From the NCBI RefSeq assembly GCF_000515395.1, contig NZ_KI911782.1, forward strand, positions 1,651,090-1,715,089: a stretch of 64,000 nt of DNA. Reading direction: 5' to 3'. The notes beneath the pieces were generated by a model that saw only the letters and a program-made list of their open reading frames with translations, did no database searches and was not told where the DNA came from. A program made the translations under genes and the position numbers. Shown piece after piece: positions 1-6,786 of the stretch (position 1 is the stretch's first letter; each line of letters begins with the position of its first letter). This stretch comes from Jiangella gansuensis DSM 44835 (GTDB taxonomy: Bacteria > Actinomycetota > Actinomycetes > Jiangellales > Jiangellaceae).

Positions 1-2
1 GC

Positions 3-293
3 CTAGCCCCGGATGTGGCACAGGGCAATCGCCAGGTTGTGCTCGACCGCACCGACGGTGTCGAGAGCGACGTGCTCGGTGGTCAACGGCGGGAATTCGG
101 CGCGCATGTTCTCCACGTGCTGCCAGTCGATCTCGTGCCAGCCGGGGATGTCGCGCCGGCGTCCGTCGACGCGTCCGCGATGGACGGCGAGGTCGCTGCA
201 GCGGCACTCGATGACGACGAGCCGGGCGTGGTGTTCGGCGGCGAGCGTGCCCCATCGTGGGGCCGTCTCCGGCGGGGGGACGTCGAGTTCCGG
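3..293 (-). pseudogene. C-terminal remnant of a small P-loop nucleoside/nucleotide kinase
   Basis: Read on the minus strand, the frame ending at the TAG at 3-5 gives about 96 codons with residues typical of the C-terminal third of actinobacterial AAA-type small kinases: ARLVVIECRCSD, then RRRDIPGWHEIDW, then EFPPLTTEH. The frame is closed upstream by TAA at 294-296. No ATG, GTG or TTG precedes the conserved part, and the P-loop half is missing. It is therefore a truncated, probably non-functional gene. The assignment is from family memory; the truncation is seen directly. It shows that the plus-strand reading over 15-300 is antisense to this remnant and is not part of the GNAT gene that follows. 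Confidence 0.55.
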
Positions 294-365
294 TTATCAT
301 TTCAGATCGTGGCCGACGAGTTGCGCATCGCGCCGGCAGAGCCCGATCCAGCACGTCCTCGGATC

Positions 366-1076
366 ATGCCAGTGGACGAAACGCTTATCCGGCCAGCCAC
401 GGAAGCGCGACTGAGCGAGCTGGACGTCGCGGGATCTTCACCGTTGCCCTCGCTGGTGCACGACTGGGTGTGGGGCTGGTCCATGTGCCGGGACCTGCCC
501 GAGCCGCGCACCGAGCCCGACGGCTATCGCCTCGAGGTCGGCAGACAGGAGCAGCGAGTCCGCTTCGTCATGACAGACCTGGCCGCAGCATCAGCCCGTG
601 CGCAGGCACCCGCCGAACCAGGCACCTGGCTGAAGATCATCGCTCATCGCGAGCAGGCGATATCCGCGCTGAACGCGAGATGGACCGTAGCCGAGCCAGA
701 GTTCCTGATGAGTGCCCCGATCGGCCCGGGCCGCGCTCCGGACATCGACGGCTACACATCGCGGATCACCGACCTAGGTCGCTTCCGTGAGGTCGCGGTT
801 CATGCGCGCGACGGCATGCGAGCCGCGTCCGGCCGCGTGGCCGTCCATGGCGACGCAGCGGTGATCGATCAGGTCGAGACGGATAGCGCGCACCGACGGC
901 GTGGACTCGGGCGCCTGGTCATGGCCAGCCTGTGCTCGGTGGCGCGAGACGAGCGCGCGACGCGCGGGGTCCTCGTCGCGACGACGGACGGCCGCGGGCT
1001 CTACGAAGCACTCGGCTGGACCGTCGACTCCGACGTCGTCACCGCGAAGGCGGCGATCGGACCAGGCGCCTCCTAA
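366..1076 (+). CDS. GNAT family N-acetyltransferase
   Basis: About 236 residues. The C-terminal part carries an acetyl-CoA binding signature: VIDQVETDSAHRRRGLG near residues 160-180, followed by GLYEALGW, the usual beta4-alpha3 and alpha4 elements of GNAT enzymes. The N-terminal hundred residues, with LPSLVHDWVWGW, do not resemble the fold and may form a separate helical domain. The acceptor substrate is unknown. The frame is open back to base 15, but the upstream part is antisense to a kinase remnant, so ATG 366 (MPVDETLIRPAT) is chosen; GTG 309 is the alternative. No clear ribosome binding site marks either start. It stands alone, upstream of tRNA-Lys on the other strand. Confidence 0.7.
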   Translation: MPVDETLIRPATEARLSELDVAGSSPLPSLVHDWVWGWSMCRDLPEPRTEPDGYRLEVGRQEQRVRFVMTDLAAASARAQAPAEPGTWLKIIAHREQAISALNARWTVAEPEFLMSAPIGPGRAPDIDGYTSRITDLGRFREVAVHARDGMRAASGRVAVHGDAAVIDQVETDSAHRRRGLGRLVMASLCSVARDERATRGVLVATTDGRGLYEALGWTVDSDVVTAKAAIGPGAS

Positions 1077-1125
1077 GCCGCATCGCCCGCCGCGCACGGC
1101 TTCGCCGCTTGCCTGGCAAAGGGAG

Positions 1126-1198
<73 letters not shown>

Positions 1199-1323
1199 AA
1201 CGACGCTAGAGGTTACCACCGGCGGGCGCGGAGTAGAAATCGCCAGGACGGCGGGCCGGCGGGGCCACACGCGAGTTCGCGCGGCCGGCACTCCGGGCGA
1301 TCGTCGCGCCTAGAGTAGGCGGC

Positions 1324-1638
1324 ATGGCCAACCAGCCCGAGCGCCGCGAGTACGACATCGAGATCCCGACCGATGTCGAGCCCGGCACCTATGCCGATTT
1401 CGCTTCCATCTGGCACACCGCCGACTCATTCGTCCTGGACTTCGCCGTGTTGAAGCGGCCACCCAAGCCCACGGTGGCCGACGACGGCAGCCGGGTGGTG
1501 AAGGTCCCGACCCGGGTGGTGACTCGGGTGCGGGTGCCACCGAGCCAGGTGTTCGAGATCATGAAGGGCCTCGAGAAGCAGCTCAGCATGTGGGAGCGCA
1601 GTCACGGTGTCCGTCGTCGCTCGCCCGAGGATTCCTGA
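1324..1638 (+). CDS. DUF3467 domain-containing protein
   Basis: A 104-residue soluble acidic protein. It has the DUF3467 pattern: an N-terminal strand ending EPGTYADFASIWHTADSFVLDFAV, then a VVTRVRVPPSQVFEIMKGLEKQL helix in the C-terminal half. The family is widespread in bacteria and has no established function. It starts at ATG 1324 with no strong Shine-Dalgarno. The next gene begins two bases after its stop, so the two are probably co-transcribed and coupled. It is preceded by tRNA-Lys on the opposite strand. Confidence 0.8.
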   Translation: MANQPERREYDIEIPTDVEPGTYADFASIWHTADSFVLDFAVLKRPPKPTVADDGSRVVKVPTRVVTRVRVPPSQVFEIMKGLEKQLSMWERSHGVRRRSPEDS

Positions 1639-1640
1639 GG

Positions 1641-2018
1641 GTGGACAACGGGCTGCGGATCGTCATCGGTCTGGCGGGCCTGATCGGTGCCGGCTGGTCG
1701 GCGCTGCGGGTGGTGCGGACGCGGCGGCGGGGCCGCCCGGCAGACGCCGTCGTGACGGAGTCGAAGCTGGTGCATCGGGCCGGTGCTCAGGGCGCGCGCA
1801 GTAGCCGCTGGGTCTCCACCGTGCATTACGAGGACGACGACGGCGCCGAGCGGGTGTCGGCGTTGCCGGGGAAGTACCAGGTGGGCGAGACGGTCCAGGT
1901 GGTGTATCTGCCGGAGCACTCCGCCGAGGTGTCGAGGCGGGGCGGCGGGTCGTTCAACGAGGCATTCGCGGTGCTCGGCGTGACGGCTGCGGCGATCGCT
2001 CTCACGCTGCTGATGTAG
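1641..2018 (+). CDS. DUF3592 domain-containing membrane protein
   Basis: About 125 residues, starting at GTG 1641 immediately after the stop of the DUF3467 gene. An N-terminal membrane helix (LRIVIGLAGLIGAGWSALRVV) is followed by a beta-rich soluble part with HYEDDDGAERVS and KYQVGETVQVVYLPEHSAEV, the hallmark of DUF3592, and a second helix at the end (FAVLGVTAAAIALTLLM). The family is predicted to sit in the membrane with the beta domain between two helices; its role is unknown. Tight spacing suggests translational coupling with the upstream gene. A strong hairpin follows 16 bp after the stop. Confidence 0.75.
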   Translation: MDNGLRIVIGLAGLIGAGWSALRVVRTRRRGRPADAVVTESKLVHRAGAQGARSSRWVSTVHYEDDDGAERVSALPGKYQVGETVQVVYLPEHSAEVSRRGGGSFNEAFAVLGVTAAAIALTLLM

Positions 2019-2034
2019 GCACCCGAACAGGGAC

Positions 2035-2065
2035 CCGCCCCCGCTGGTGGTCGCAGCGGGGGCGG
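2035..2065. terminator. bidirectional intrinsic-type hairpin between convergent genes
   Basis: A perfect 12-bp GC-rich stem, CCGCCCCCGCTG pairing with CAGCGGGGGCGG, with a 7-nt loop. It lies between the stops of the DUF3592 gene (2018) and the convergent CsbD gene (2082). There is no U-tract, as is common in high-GC actinobacteria. Confidence 0.65.
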
Positions 2066-2081
2066 ATGGTCCCGACGAGGT

Positions 2082-2255
2082 TCAGCGCTTGAACGCGTCC
2101 TTCACGTTCTCGCCTGCCTGCTTGAGGTCGGACTTGGACTGGTCGGTCTTGCCCTCGGCCTCGGTGCTCTCGTCGTCCGTGGCCTTGCCGACCGCCTCTT
2201 TGGCCTTGCCAGCAAGGTTCTCAGCGGTGTTCTTGACCTTGTCATCGGCGCCCAT
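2082..2255 (-). CDS. CsbD family stress-response protein
   Basis: A 57-residue hydrophilic, Lys/Glu/Asp-rich protein, MGADDKVKNTAENLAGKAKE and on to KQAGENVKDAF, matching the CsbD family of small general-stress proteins seen in many bacteria. Its molecular function is unknown. The start at ATG 2255 is supported by a GGAGGG ribosome binding site 8 bases upstream; the longer frame to 2324 has no such signal. It is the last gene before a shared terminator with the convergent DUF3592 gene and lies downstream of a MarR regulator on the same strand, 79 bp away. Confidence 0.85.
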   Translation of the reverse strand: MGADDKVKNTAENLAGKAKEAVGKATDDESTEAEGKTDQSKSDLKQAGENVKDAFKR

Positions 2256-2334
2256 ATCGTGCTCCCTCCCTTGGTCGCTGGTTGGATCCGTACCCGGGAG
2301 TGGTCGCAGTACACGTGGCGTCATGTGAATGACG

Positions 2335-2808
2335 TCACGACGGGCAGGCGTCGTTGGCCTCCACGCGTTCGATGACCCGTTGCGAGATGGCGGTCAGCGC
2401 CGTGACCTCGTCGGCGGTGATGGTGTCGAAGAAGAGCCGGCGGACGGAGTCGACGTGCGACGGTGCGGCGGCCTCGATCGTGGCGCGGCCCTCGTCGGTG
2501 AGGACGACGAACGCGCCGCGGCCGTCGCTGGGGCACTCTTCCCGCGCCACCAGCCCGCGCCGCTGCATGCGCGTGACCTGGTGCGACAGGCGGCTCTTCT
2601 CCCATCGCATGGCGCGGGCCAGCTCGGAGACGCGCAGCCTGCCGTCGTCGACGTCGGTGAGGTGGACGAGCACTTCGAAGTCCGGCAGCGACAGGGTGGT
2701 GTCGTTCTGGAGCTGCCGGCTCAGGGCCGCGGTGAGCACCGTGTTCATGCGCAGGTAGCTCCGCCACGCCGTCTGCTCGGCGTCGTCCAGCCATCGTGTC
2801 TCTGCCAT
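2335..2808 (-). CDS. MarR family transcriptional regulator
   Basis: 157 residues. The winged helix-turn-helix lies around residues 45-105: LPDFEVLVHLTDVDDGRLRVSELA, then WEKSRLSHQVTRMQRRGLVAREEC and the wing FVVLTDEGRATIE. The RMQRRGLV and DGRG elements are classic for MarR repressors. It is divergent from the YceI gene, with 105 bp between starts holding twin palindromes, so it probably represses itself and yceI. ATG 2808 (MAETRWLDDAEQTAWRSYL) is preferred to the upstream ATG at 2841 because the promoter palindromes begin there. The inducing ligand is unknown. Confidence 0.88.
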   Translation of the reverse strand: MAETRWLDDAEQTAWRSYLRMNTVLTAALSRQLQNDTTLSLPDFEVLVHLTDVDDGRLRVSELARAMRWEKSRLSHQVTRMQRRGLVAREECPSDGRGAFVVLTDEGRATIEAAAPSHVDSVRRLFFDTITADEVTALTAISQRVIERVEANDACPS

Positions 2809-2829
2809 GTCTGGGATTCTACGGAATAG

Positions 2830-2869
2830 TTGACACGTCATCCAAGTTCGATAATCTGTGACGCGTCAA
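2830..2869. promoter_or_regulatory. twin 10-bp palindromes, candidate MarR operator
   Basis: Two palindromes of the form TGACNNGTCA lie between divergent marR and yceI: TGACACGTCA at 2831-2840 and the perfect TGACGCGTCA at 2859-2868, centres 28 bp apart. Each is flanked by one T/A so that TTGACRCGTCA appears in both orientations. The first copy overlaps a TTGACA that could be a -35 element; GATAAT at 2850-2855 is a possible -10 but the spacing (14 bp) is short. Operator assignment is inference from position and symmetry. Confidence 0.5.
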
Positions 2870-2913
2870 CGATTAAGAGTTGACCACAGACCCCCCTCGC
2901 AAGGAGTAACACC

Positions 2914-3471
2914 ATGACCACGACGACTGACTTCACCCAGCTGACCGGCGACTACACGATCGACGCCAGCCACACCCGCATCGGTTTCGTCGCCCGGCAC
3001 GCGATGGTGACCAAGGTCCGCGGCGCCTTCAACGAGTTCGACGGCGGCTTCCACATCGACGGTGAGGACCCGAGCAGGTCCACCGCGAAGGTCGTCATCA
3101 AGGCCGCCAGCATCGACACGCGCAACGAGCAGCGTGACGGTCACCTGCGGACCAACGACTTCCTCGAGATCGAGACCTACCCGGAGATCACGTTCGTCTC
3201 CACGTCTGTCGAGCAGATCGACGAGACGACGTTCCGCGTCACCGGCGACCTGACCATCAAGGACGTCACCCGCCCGGTCTCGGTCGACTTCGATTACCAC
3301 GGCTCGGCCGTCGACCCGTTCGGCAACGCCCGGGTGGGCTTCGAGGGCTCCGTCGTCATCAACCGCAAGGACTTCAACGTCACCTGGAACGCCCCGCTCG
3401 AGGCCGGCGGCGTGCTCGTCAGCGAGAAGGTCACGCTGGAGTTCGAGGTGTCCGCGATCAAGTCGGCCTGA
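2914..3471 (+). CDS. YceI family protein (lipocalin-like polyisoprenoid-binding fold)
   Basis: 185 residues. It opens with DYTIDASHTRIGFVARHAMV, the YceI signature, followed by VRGAFNEFDGGF, ASIDTRNEQRDGHLRTNDF and FRVTGDLTIKDVTRPV. The family folds as a lipocalin-like barrel that binds isoprenoids such as quinones. There is no signal peptide, so it is expected in the cytoplasm, unlike E. coli YceI. An AAGGAG ribosome binding site sits 9 bases before ATG 2914. The MarR/YceI divergent arrangement suggests control by that regulator, perhaps in response to a hydrophobic compound or oxidative stress. Confidence 0.9.
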   Translation: MTTTTDFTQLTGDYTIDASHTRIGFVARHAMVTKVRGAFNEFDGGFHIDGEDPSRSTAKVVIKAASIDTRNEQRDGHLRTNDFLEIETYPEITFVSTSVEQIDETTFRVTGDLTIKDVTRPVSVDFDYHGSAVDPFGNARVGFEGSVVINRKDFNVTWNAPLEAGGVLVSEKVTLEFEVSAIKSA

Positions 3472-3499
3472 GGCCACTCATCGGCGGATCAGCTTCACT

Positions 3500-3534
3500 G
3501 ACGCCGCGTCCGGGACTCGTCCGGGCGCGGCGTC
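3500..3534. terminator. hairpin between convergent yceI and MFS genes
   Basis: GACGCCGCG at 3500-3508 pairs with CGCGGCGTC at 3526-3534 (9 bp, 17-nt loop that can pair further). It lies between the stops of the YceI gene and the convergent efflux gene. Confidence 0.5.
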
Positions 3535-3574
3535 GTCGTGTCCGGGCGGCGGCCCGGGCCCGGCCGGCGACGGG

Positions 3575-4750
3575 TTACCGGTGCGTGGACGTCTCGGCGA
3601 GGCGGCGTGAGGCCGGCACGATCCGCCCGAGGAAGACCGCCGCGAGCACGAGCGCCGCGCTGACGACGAGTGGGCCTCGCACGCCGGTCGCCTCGATGGC
3701 GATGCCACCGGCGACGGGGCCGACGATGGCGCCGACGTTGAGCGCGACCGTGGCGAAGGAACCGCTCATGGTGGGTGCGTGATGGGCGGTGGCCATGATC
3801 CGGGCGATCAGCGTGCTACCGAGAGCGAACGAGAGCGCGCCCTGGCTCAGGGCTAGGAGCCATAGGGCCGCCGGGCTGGCGGCAGCCAGGGCCAGCACCA
3901 CCCAGCCGAGCGCCAGGAGCGGGCCGGTCAACGCGATCAGGCGCTGCCAGTGCTGGTCGCCGAACCGGCCGGCCGCGCTGACACCGAGGAAGGCACCCAC
4001 ACCGAAGACGCCCAGCAGCACCGGCACGGCGGGCTCAGCGAGTCCGGCTGGGCCGGTGGCGATGGCGGCCAGGTAGGTGAACGTGCAGAACGTCGCCGCG
4101 TTGACCAGGATGGCCAGTACGAGGTTGAGCTGGACTGGTCGTCGGCGCAGCGTTGCCAGCTCGCGCCTCAGCGTTGCGGCCGTGCCGGACCGGCCGCCCG
4201 TCTCGGGTCGGGTGGGGGTGGCCGCCAGTACGGCGATCAGCGCCGGCAACGAGACGACGGCGATGGCCCACAGCGTGGCTCGCCAGCCCAGGGCCGAGCC
4301 GACGAAGGCGCCCGCGGGCACTCCGGCGATGAGCGCCAGCGTCGTGCCGCCGAGGATGACCGACAGCGCACGGGCACGACGCTCAGCCGGGACGACACGG
4401 GTGACGGCCGACAGCGCCACTGCGAGGAACCCTGCATTGGCCAGGGCGGCGACGATCCGGGCCGCGAACAGGACTCCGAAGCTGTCGGTGAGCGCGCCGA
4501 CGACGTGGGCGACGATGAAGAGCGTGAGGAAGCCGGTGAGGGTCCAGCGCGGGGAGAGTCCGCGGCCGGCGGCCGCCATGGCGGGTGCGCCGACGGCCAT
4601 GCCGAGCGCGAACGCCGACGTCAGCAGGCCGGCCTGGCCGAGCGAAACGTCCAGGTCGGCAGCGATCGCGGGCAAGAGCCCGGCCAGGACGAACTCGGAG
4701 GTTCCCTGCGCGAAGACTGCGGCCGCGAGGAGGTAGAGCAATACGGGCAT
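3575..4750 (-). CDS. MFS transporter, Cmx/CmrA chloramphenicol-efflux type
   Basis: 391 residues with about 12 hydrophobic segments. The start MPVLLYLLAAAVFAQGTSEF and the pattern LLPAIAADLDVSLGQAGLLTSAFALGMAVGAP match the DHA1-type Cmx/CmrA group of actinobacterial drug exporters. ARIVAALANAGFLAVALSAV contains the helix-4 region; the VPAGAFVG motif in TM5 corresponds to the antiporter motif C. It is predicted to be a proton-drug antiporter in the plasma membrane. Substrate cannot be told from sequence, and many members are not resistance determinants. The upstream 250 bases carry an 11-bp inverted repeat (4888-4911) that could bind a regulator. Confidence 0.8.
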   Translation of the reverse strand: MPVLLYLLAAAVFAQGTSEFVLAGLLPAIAADLDVSLGQAGLLTSAFALGMAVGAPAMAAAGRGLSPRWTLTGFLTLFIVAHVVGALTDSFGVLFAARIVAALANAGFLAVALSAVTRVVPAERRARALSVILGGTTLALIAGVPAGAFVGSALGWRATLWAIAVVSLPALIAVLAATPTRPETGGRSGTAATLRRELATLRRRPVQLNLVLAILVNAATFCTFTYLAAIATGPAGLAEPAVPVLLGVFGVGAFLGVSAAGRFGDQHWQRLIALTGPLLALGWVVLALAAASPAALWLLALSQGALSFALGSTLIARIMATAHHAPTMSGSFATVALNVGAIVGPVAGGIAIEATGVRGPLVVSAALVLAAVFLGRIVPASRRLAETSTHR

Positions 4751-5000
4751 GAGTGTGCCTTCCGAAGCGTGCGTAGCTGACGGTGCGCGGACGGCGCTAC
4801 CGGCGCTTCAGATGCGGTGGGATCAGCGAGAACAGCGACGCGCGACAGTCGCGCCAGGATTCGCGAAGAGAAGGTCAGCAGCATCTCGGGCTACCGGCAG
4901 GCCGGTAGCCCCGATCTGGACGCTTCGGGAGAACTCACGAGCACACAGTACCAACCCGGGTCCGTCGTCCACCGGAGCGAGGACCTGACCCGGAACGCGG
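4751..5000. other. gene-free stretch upstream of the MFS gene with an 11-bp palindrome
   Basis: No convincing gene lies here. GGGCTACCGGC (4888-4898), a 2-nt AG spacer and GCCGGTAGCCC (4901-4911) make a near-continuous perfect dyad 138 bp upstream of the efflux gene start. It is a possible repressor operator or a stem in the 5' leader. Confidence 0.4.
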
Positions 5001-5034
5001 ACGAGGCCCGAACTGACGTGAGTTCGGGCCTCGT
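5001..5034 (-). terminator. terminator of tRNA-His
   Basis: ACGAGGCCCGAACT (5001-5014) pairs perfectly with AGTTCGGGCCTCGT (5021-5034), a 14-bp stem with a 6-nt loop. It starts 26 bp past the 3' end of the minus-strand tRNA-His, where a transcription terminator is expected. Confidence 0.7.
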
Positions 5035-5060
5035 GGATGTCCGCGAGCGACATCGCGTGG

Positions 5061-5133
5061 GGTGACTGACGGGACTTGAACCCGCGACTTCCTGGACCAC
5101 AACCAGGTGCTCTACCAACTGAGCTACAGCCAC
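5061..5133 (-). tRNA. tRNA-His (anticodon GTG)
   Basis: The minus strand folds into a tRNA: acceptor GTGGCTG with CAGTCAC, D-arm GCTCAGTTGGTAGAGC, anticodon arm CCTGG-TTGTGGT-CCAGG with anticodon GTG, T-arm with GGTTCAAGTCC. Discriminator C73 and a genomically encoded G at -1 (complement of base 5134) are the histidine identity elements. Confidence 0.96.
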
Positions 5134-5200
5134 CATGGCGCCGTGGACGGCCACGGCTGAACAAGTATACGGCCCGTCGAGGGGTGCTCGCGCACGGGTC

Positions 5201-5836
5201 TCAGGTGGCGTTGTCGTCGGCGGGCTCGGAGGCCTTGGCGGCGTCCATGACCGCGACGGCGGCCGCCCGCGAAATGGTGCTGTCGGGGCCGGGCAGGGGG
5301 ACGAACACCGTCTGCCGGTAGTAGCGCAGCTCGTCGATGGAGTCCTTGATGTCGCCGAGCGCCCGGTGGTTGCCGGTCTTCCTCGGGCTGGCGAAATAGA
5401 CGCGCGGATACCAGCGCCGCACGAGCTCCTTGATCGAGGAGACGTCGATGTTGCGGTAGTGCAGCCACTTCTCGACGTCCGGGAGGTCGCGGGCGAGGAA
5501 GAGCCGGTCCATGTGGACGGTGTTGCCGGCCAGCTGCGCCTTCGACGGCTCCGGCACGTGCGCGGTGATGTACTCCATGACCATGGCGCTCGCCTCGGGC
5601 AGCGTGACACCGTGCGGAAGCTCGTCGAGCAGGCCGCTGGCGATGTGCATCTGGCGGACCACGTCGTTCATGGACGCGAGTGCGTCGTCCGGCGGCCGGA
5701 TCACCACGTCGACGCCGTCGCCGAGCACGTTGAGCTCGGCGTCGGTGACGAGCACGGCGACCTCGATCAGCGCATCGCGCTGCAGGTCGAGCCCGGTCAT
5801 CTCGCAGTCGATCCACACCATGCGGTCGTTACTCAC
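5201..5836 (-). CDS. orn: oligoribonuclease
   Basis: 211 residues; a DEDDh 3'-5' exoribonuclease that degrades 2-5 nt RNAs and linear dinucleotides such as pGpG to mononucleotides. Motifs are clear: Exo I VWIDCEMTGLD near residue 8, Exo II GNTVHMDRLFL near 105, and Exo III NHRALGDIKDSI with the catalytic His near 155. Start GTG 5836 (VSNDRMVWIDCEMTG) is preferred because AGGGTGG lies 7-13 bases upstream; GTG 5845 is possible. The orn and tRNA-His neighbour arrangement recurs in actinobacteria. The acidic Ala-rich tail after residue 190 is variable in the family. Confidence 0.95.
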   Translation of the reverse strand: MSNDRMVWIDCEMTGLDLQRDALIEVAVLVTDAELNVLGDGVDVVIRPPDDALASMNDVVRQMHIASGLLDELPHGVTLPEASAMVMEYITAHVPEPSKAQLAGNTVHMDRLFLARDLPDVEKWLHYRNIDVSSIKELVRRWYPRVYFASPRKTGNHRALGDIKDSIDELRYYRQTVFVPLPGPDSTISRAAAVAVMDAAKASEPADDNAT

Positions 5837-5854
5837 GCCGACCACCCTAAGGGT

Positions 5855-6744
5855 TCACGACTGTCGTCGCCTGCGGCGTCGCCCGGCCGAGCCGCCGTGG
5901 TCGCGCTGCGGGGTGGGTCGCGACGACACCAGGACCAACACCCCGACGACGACGATCGCGCCGGCGACCACCGCCGCCGCGTGCCACCATGGGCGCCCGT
6001 TCACGACCATCACCACAGCCGCGATGACCGTGGCCAGACCCCCGTAGACGGCCAGTTCCGCGACCGACGGGACGGCGGAGCGGCGGGGCGGCCCGTCGGG
6101 GGTCGGTCCGGCCTCCGGCAACGGTGCGGGGCTCGGCGCGGAGGCCGCCGCGGGTAGGTCTGCCGTTTGTGGGGGTGACGCAGCGGATCGCCGCCCGGTC
6201 TTGGGCGGGTGGGAGGACGCGTCCGTCGCCCACGGGTTGGGTGTGTCGTTGGGGGACTGCCCGGATGCCGGGTCCGCGTGCGGAGTTCGGTCCGGCGCGC
6301 TGCCGCCGCGGGCCCGGCGATCGCGCCGCCGCGCAGGGGGTGGGCCGGGTGCGTCGTCGACGGGGTTCGGCGCCGGCTCGGCGGGCGCGGCCAAGCCGGG
6401 TGGTCCGCCTCGGCGTCGTCGCGGTTGAGGTGGAGCGCCGGACGGTGGCTGCTGGCGGACCGGTCCGTCCGGGTGCCGGAAGGGGACCGGGCCCGCCAGT
6501 CGCAGGTCCCGCGACGCGCCGGTCCGTGGTTCCTGGGGCGGTGTCCGGGCCTCCGGAGCCGCGTCGTCGGGGTCGTTGAGCTGCGACTCGTCCGGCGCCG
6601 GTGCAGGGCGACCTGCGACGCGTCGTCCTGCTTGACGTCGTCGCGCCACCAAGCTCTCCCTGCGGCGTTGATGCGGATGGTCGGGGGTGACCGGAGTCGG
6701 TGCAGCCGAGCGTAGTCCTCGTCGCCGCCGGGTTGCCCACCCAT
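5855..6744 (-). pseudogene. proline-rich membrane protein, apparently frameshifted
   Basis: Two minus-strand frames seem to make up one protein. From ATG 6744 the frame reads MGGQPGGDEDYARLHRLRSP, then TIRINAAGRAWWRDDVKQDDAS, a coherent N terminus. After about base 6615 that frame degenerates to Arg/Thr-rich nonsense, while the frame one base away becomes coherent: GRPAPAPDESQLNDPDD, a long Pro-rich region, and two C-terminal membrane helices (LAVYGGLATVIAAVVMVV and AAAVVAGAIVVVGVLVLV) ending at 5855. A single indel near 6610-6620 would join them. It may be a sequencing error, a true frameshift mutation or programmed slippage. Function unknown. It is divergent from the AztD-like gene, and the shared promoter region holds a Zur-like box. 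Confidence 0.5.
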
Positions 6745-6757
6745 GCCATTTGAAGAC

Positions 6758-6770
6758 GAGAACTATTCTC
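6758..6770. promoter_or_regulatory. candidate Zur box upstream of the zinc metallochaperone gene
   Basis: GAGAACTATTCTC is a 5-3-5 inverted repeat (GAGAA-CTA-TTCTC) set in an AT-rich stretch unusual for this genome. It resembles Fur-family/Zur operators of the TGANAATNATTNTCA type and lies 16 bp before ATG 6787, between it and a divergent start at 6744. The position fits zinc-dependent repression of aztD. Confidence 0.55.
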
Positions 6771-6786
6771 AAATAGGCTGCGCGGC

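Noticed and set aside
2330-2337. TGACGTCA palindrome near the 3' end of marR
   Set aside because: It overlaps the marR stop region and lacks the spacing of the twin operators; taken as chance.
3575-4750. Chloramphenicol resistance determinant
   Set aside because: The MFS protein belongs to the Cmx/CmrA type, but resistance cannot be inferred; no mobile element or resistance gene lies beside it.
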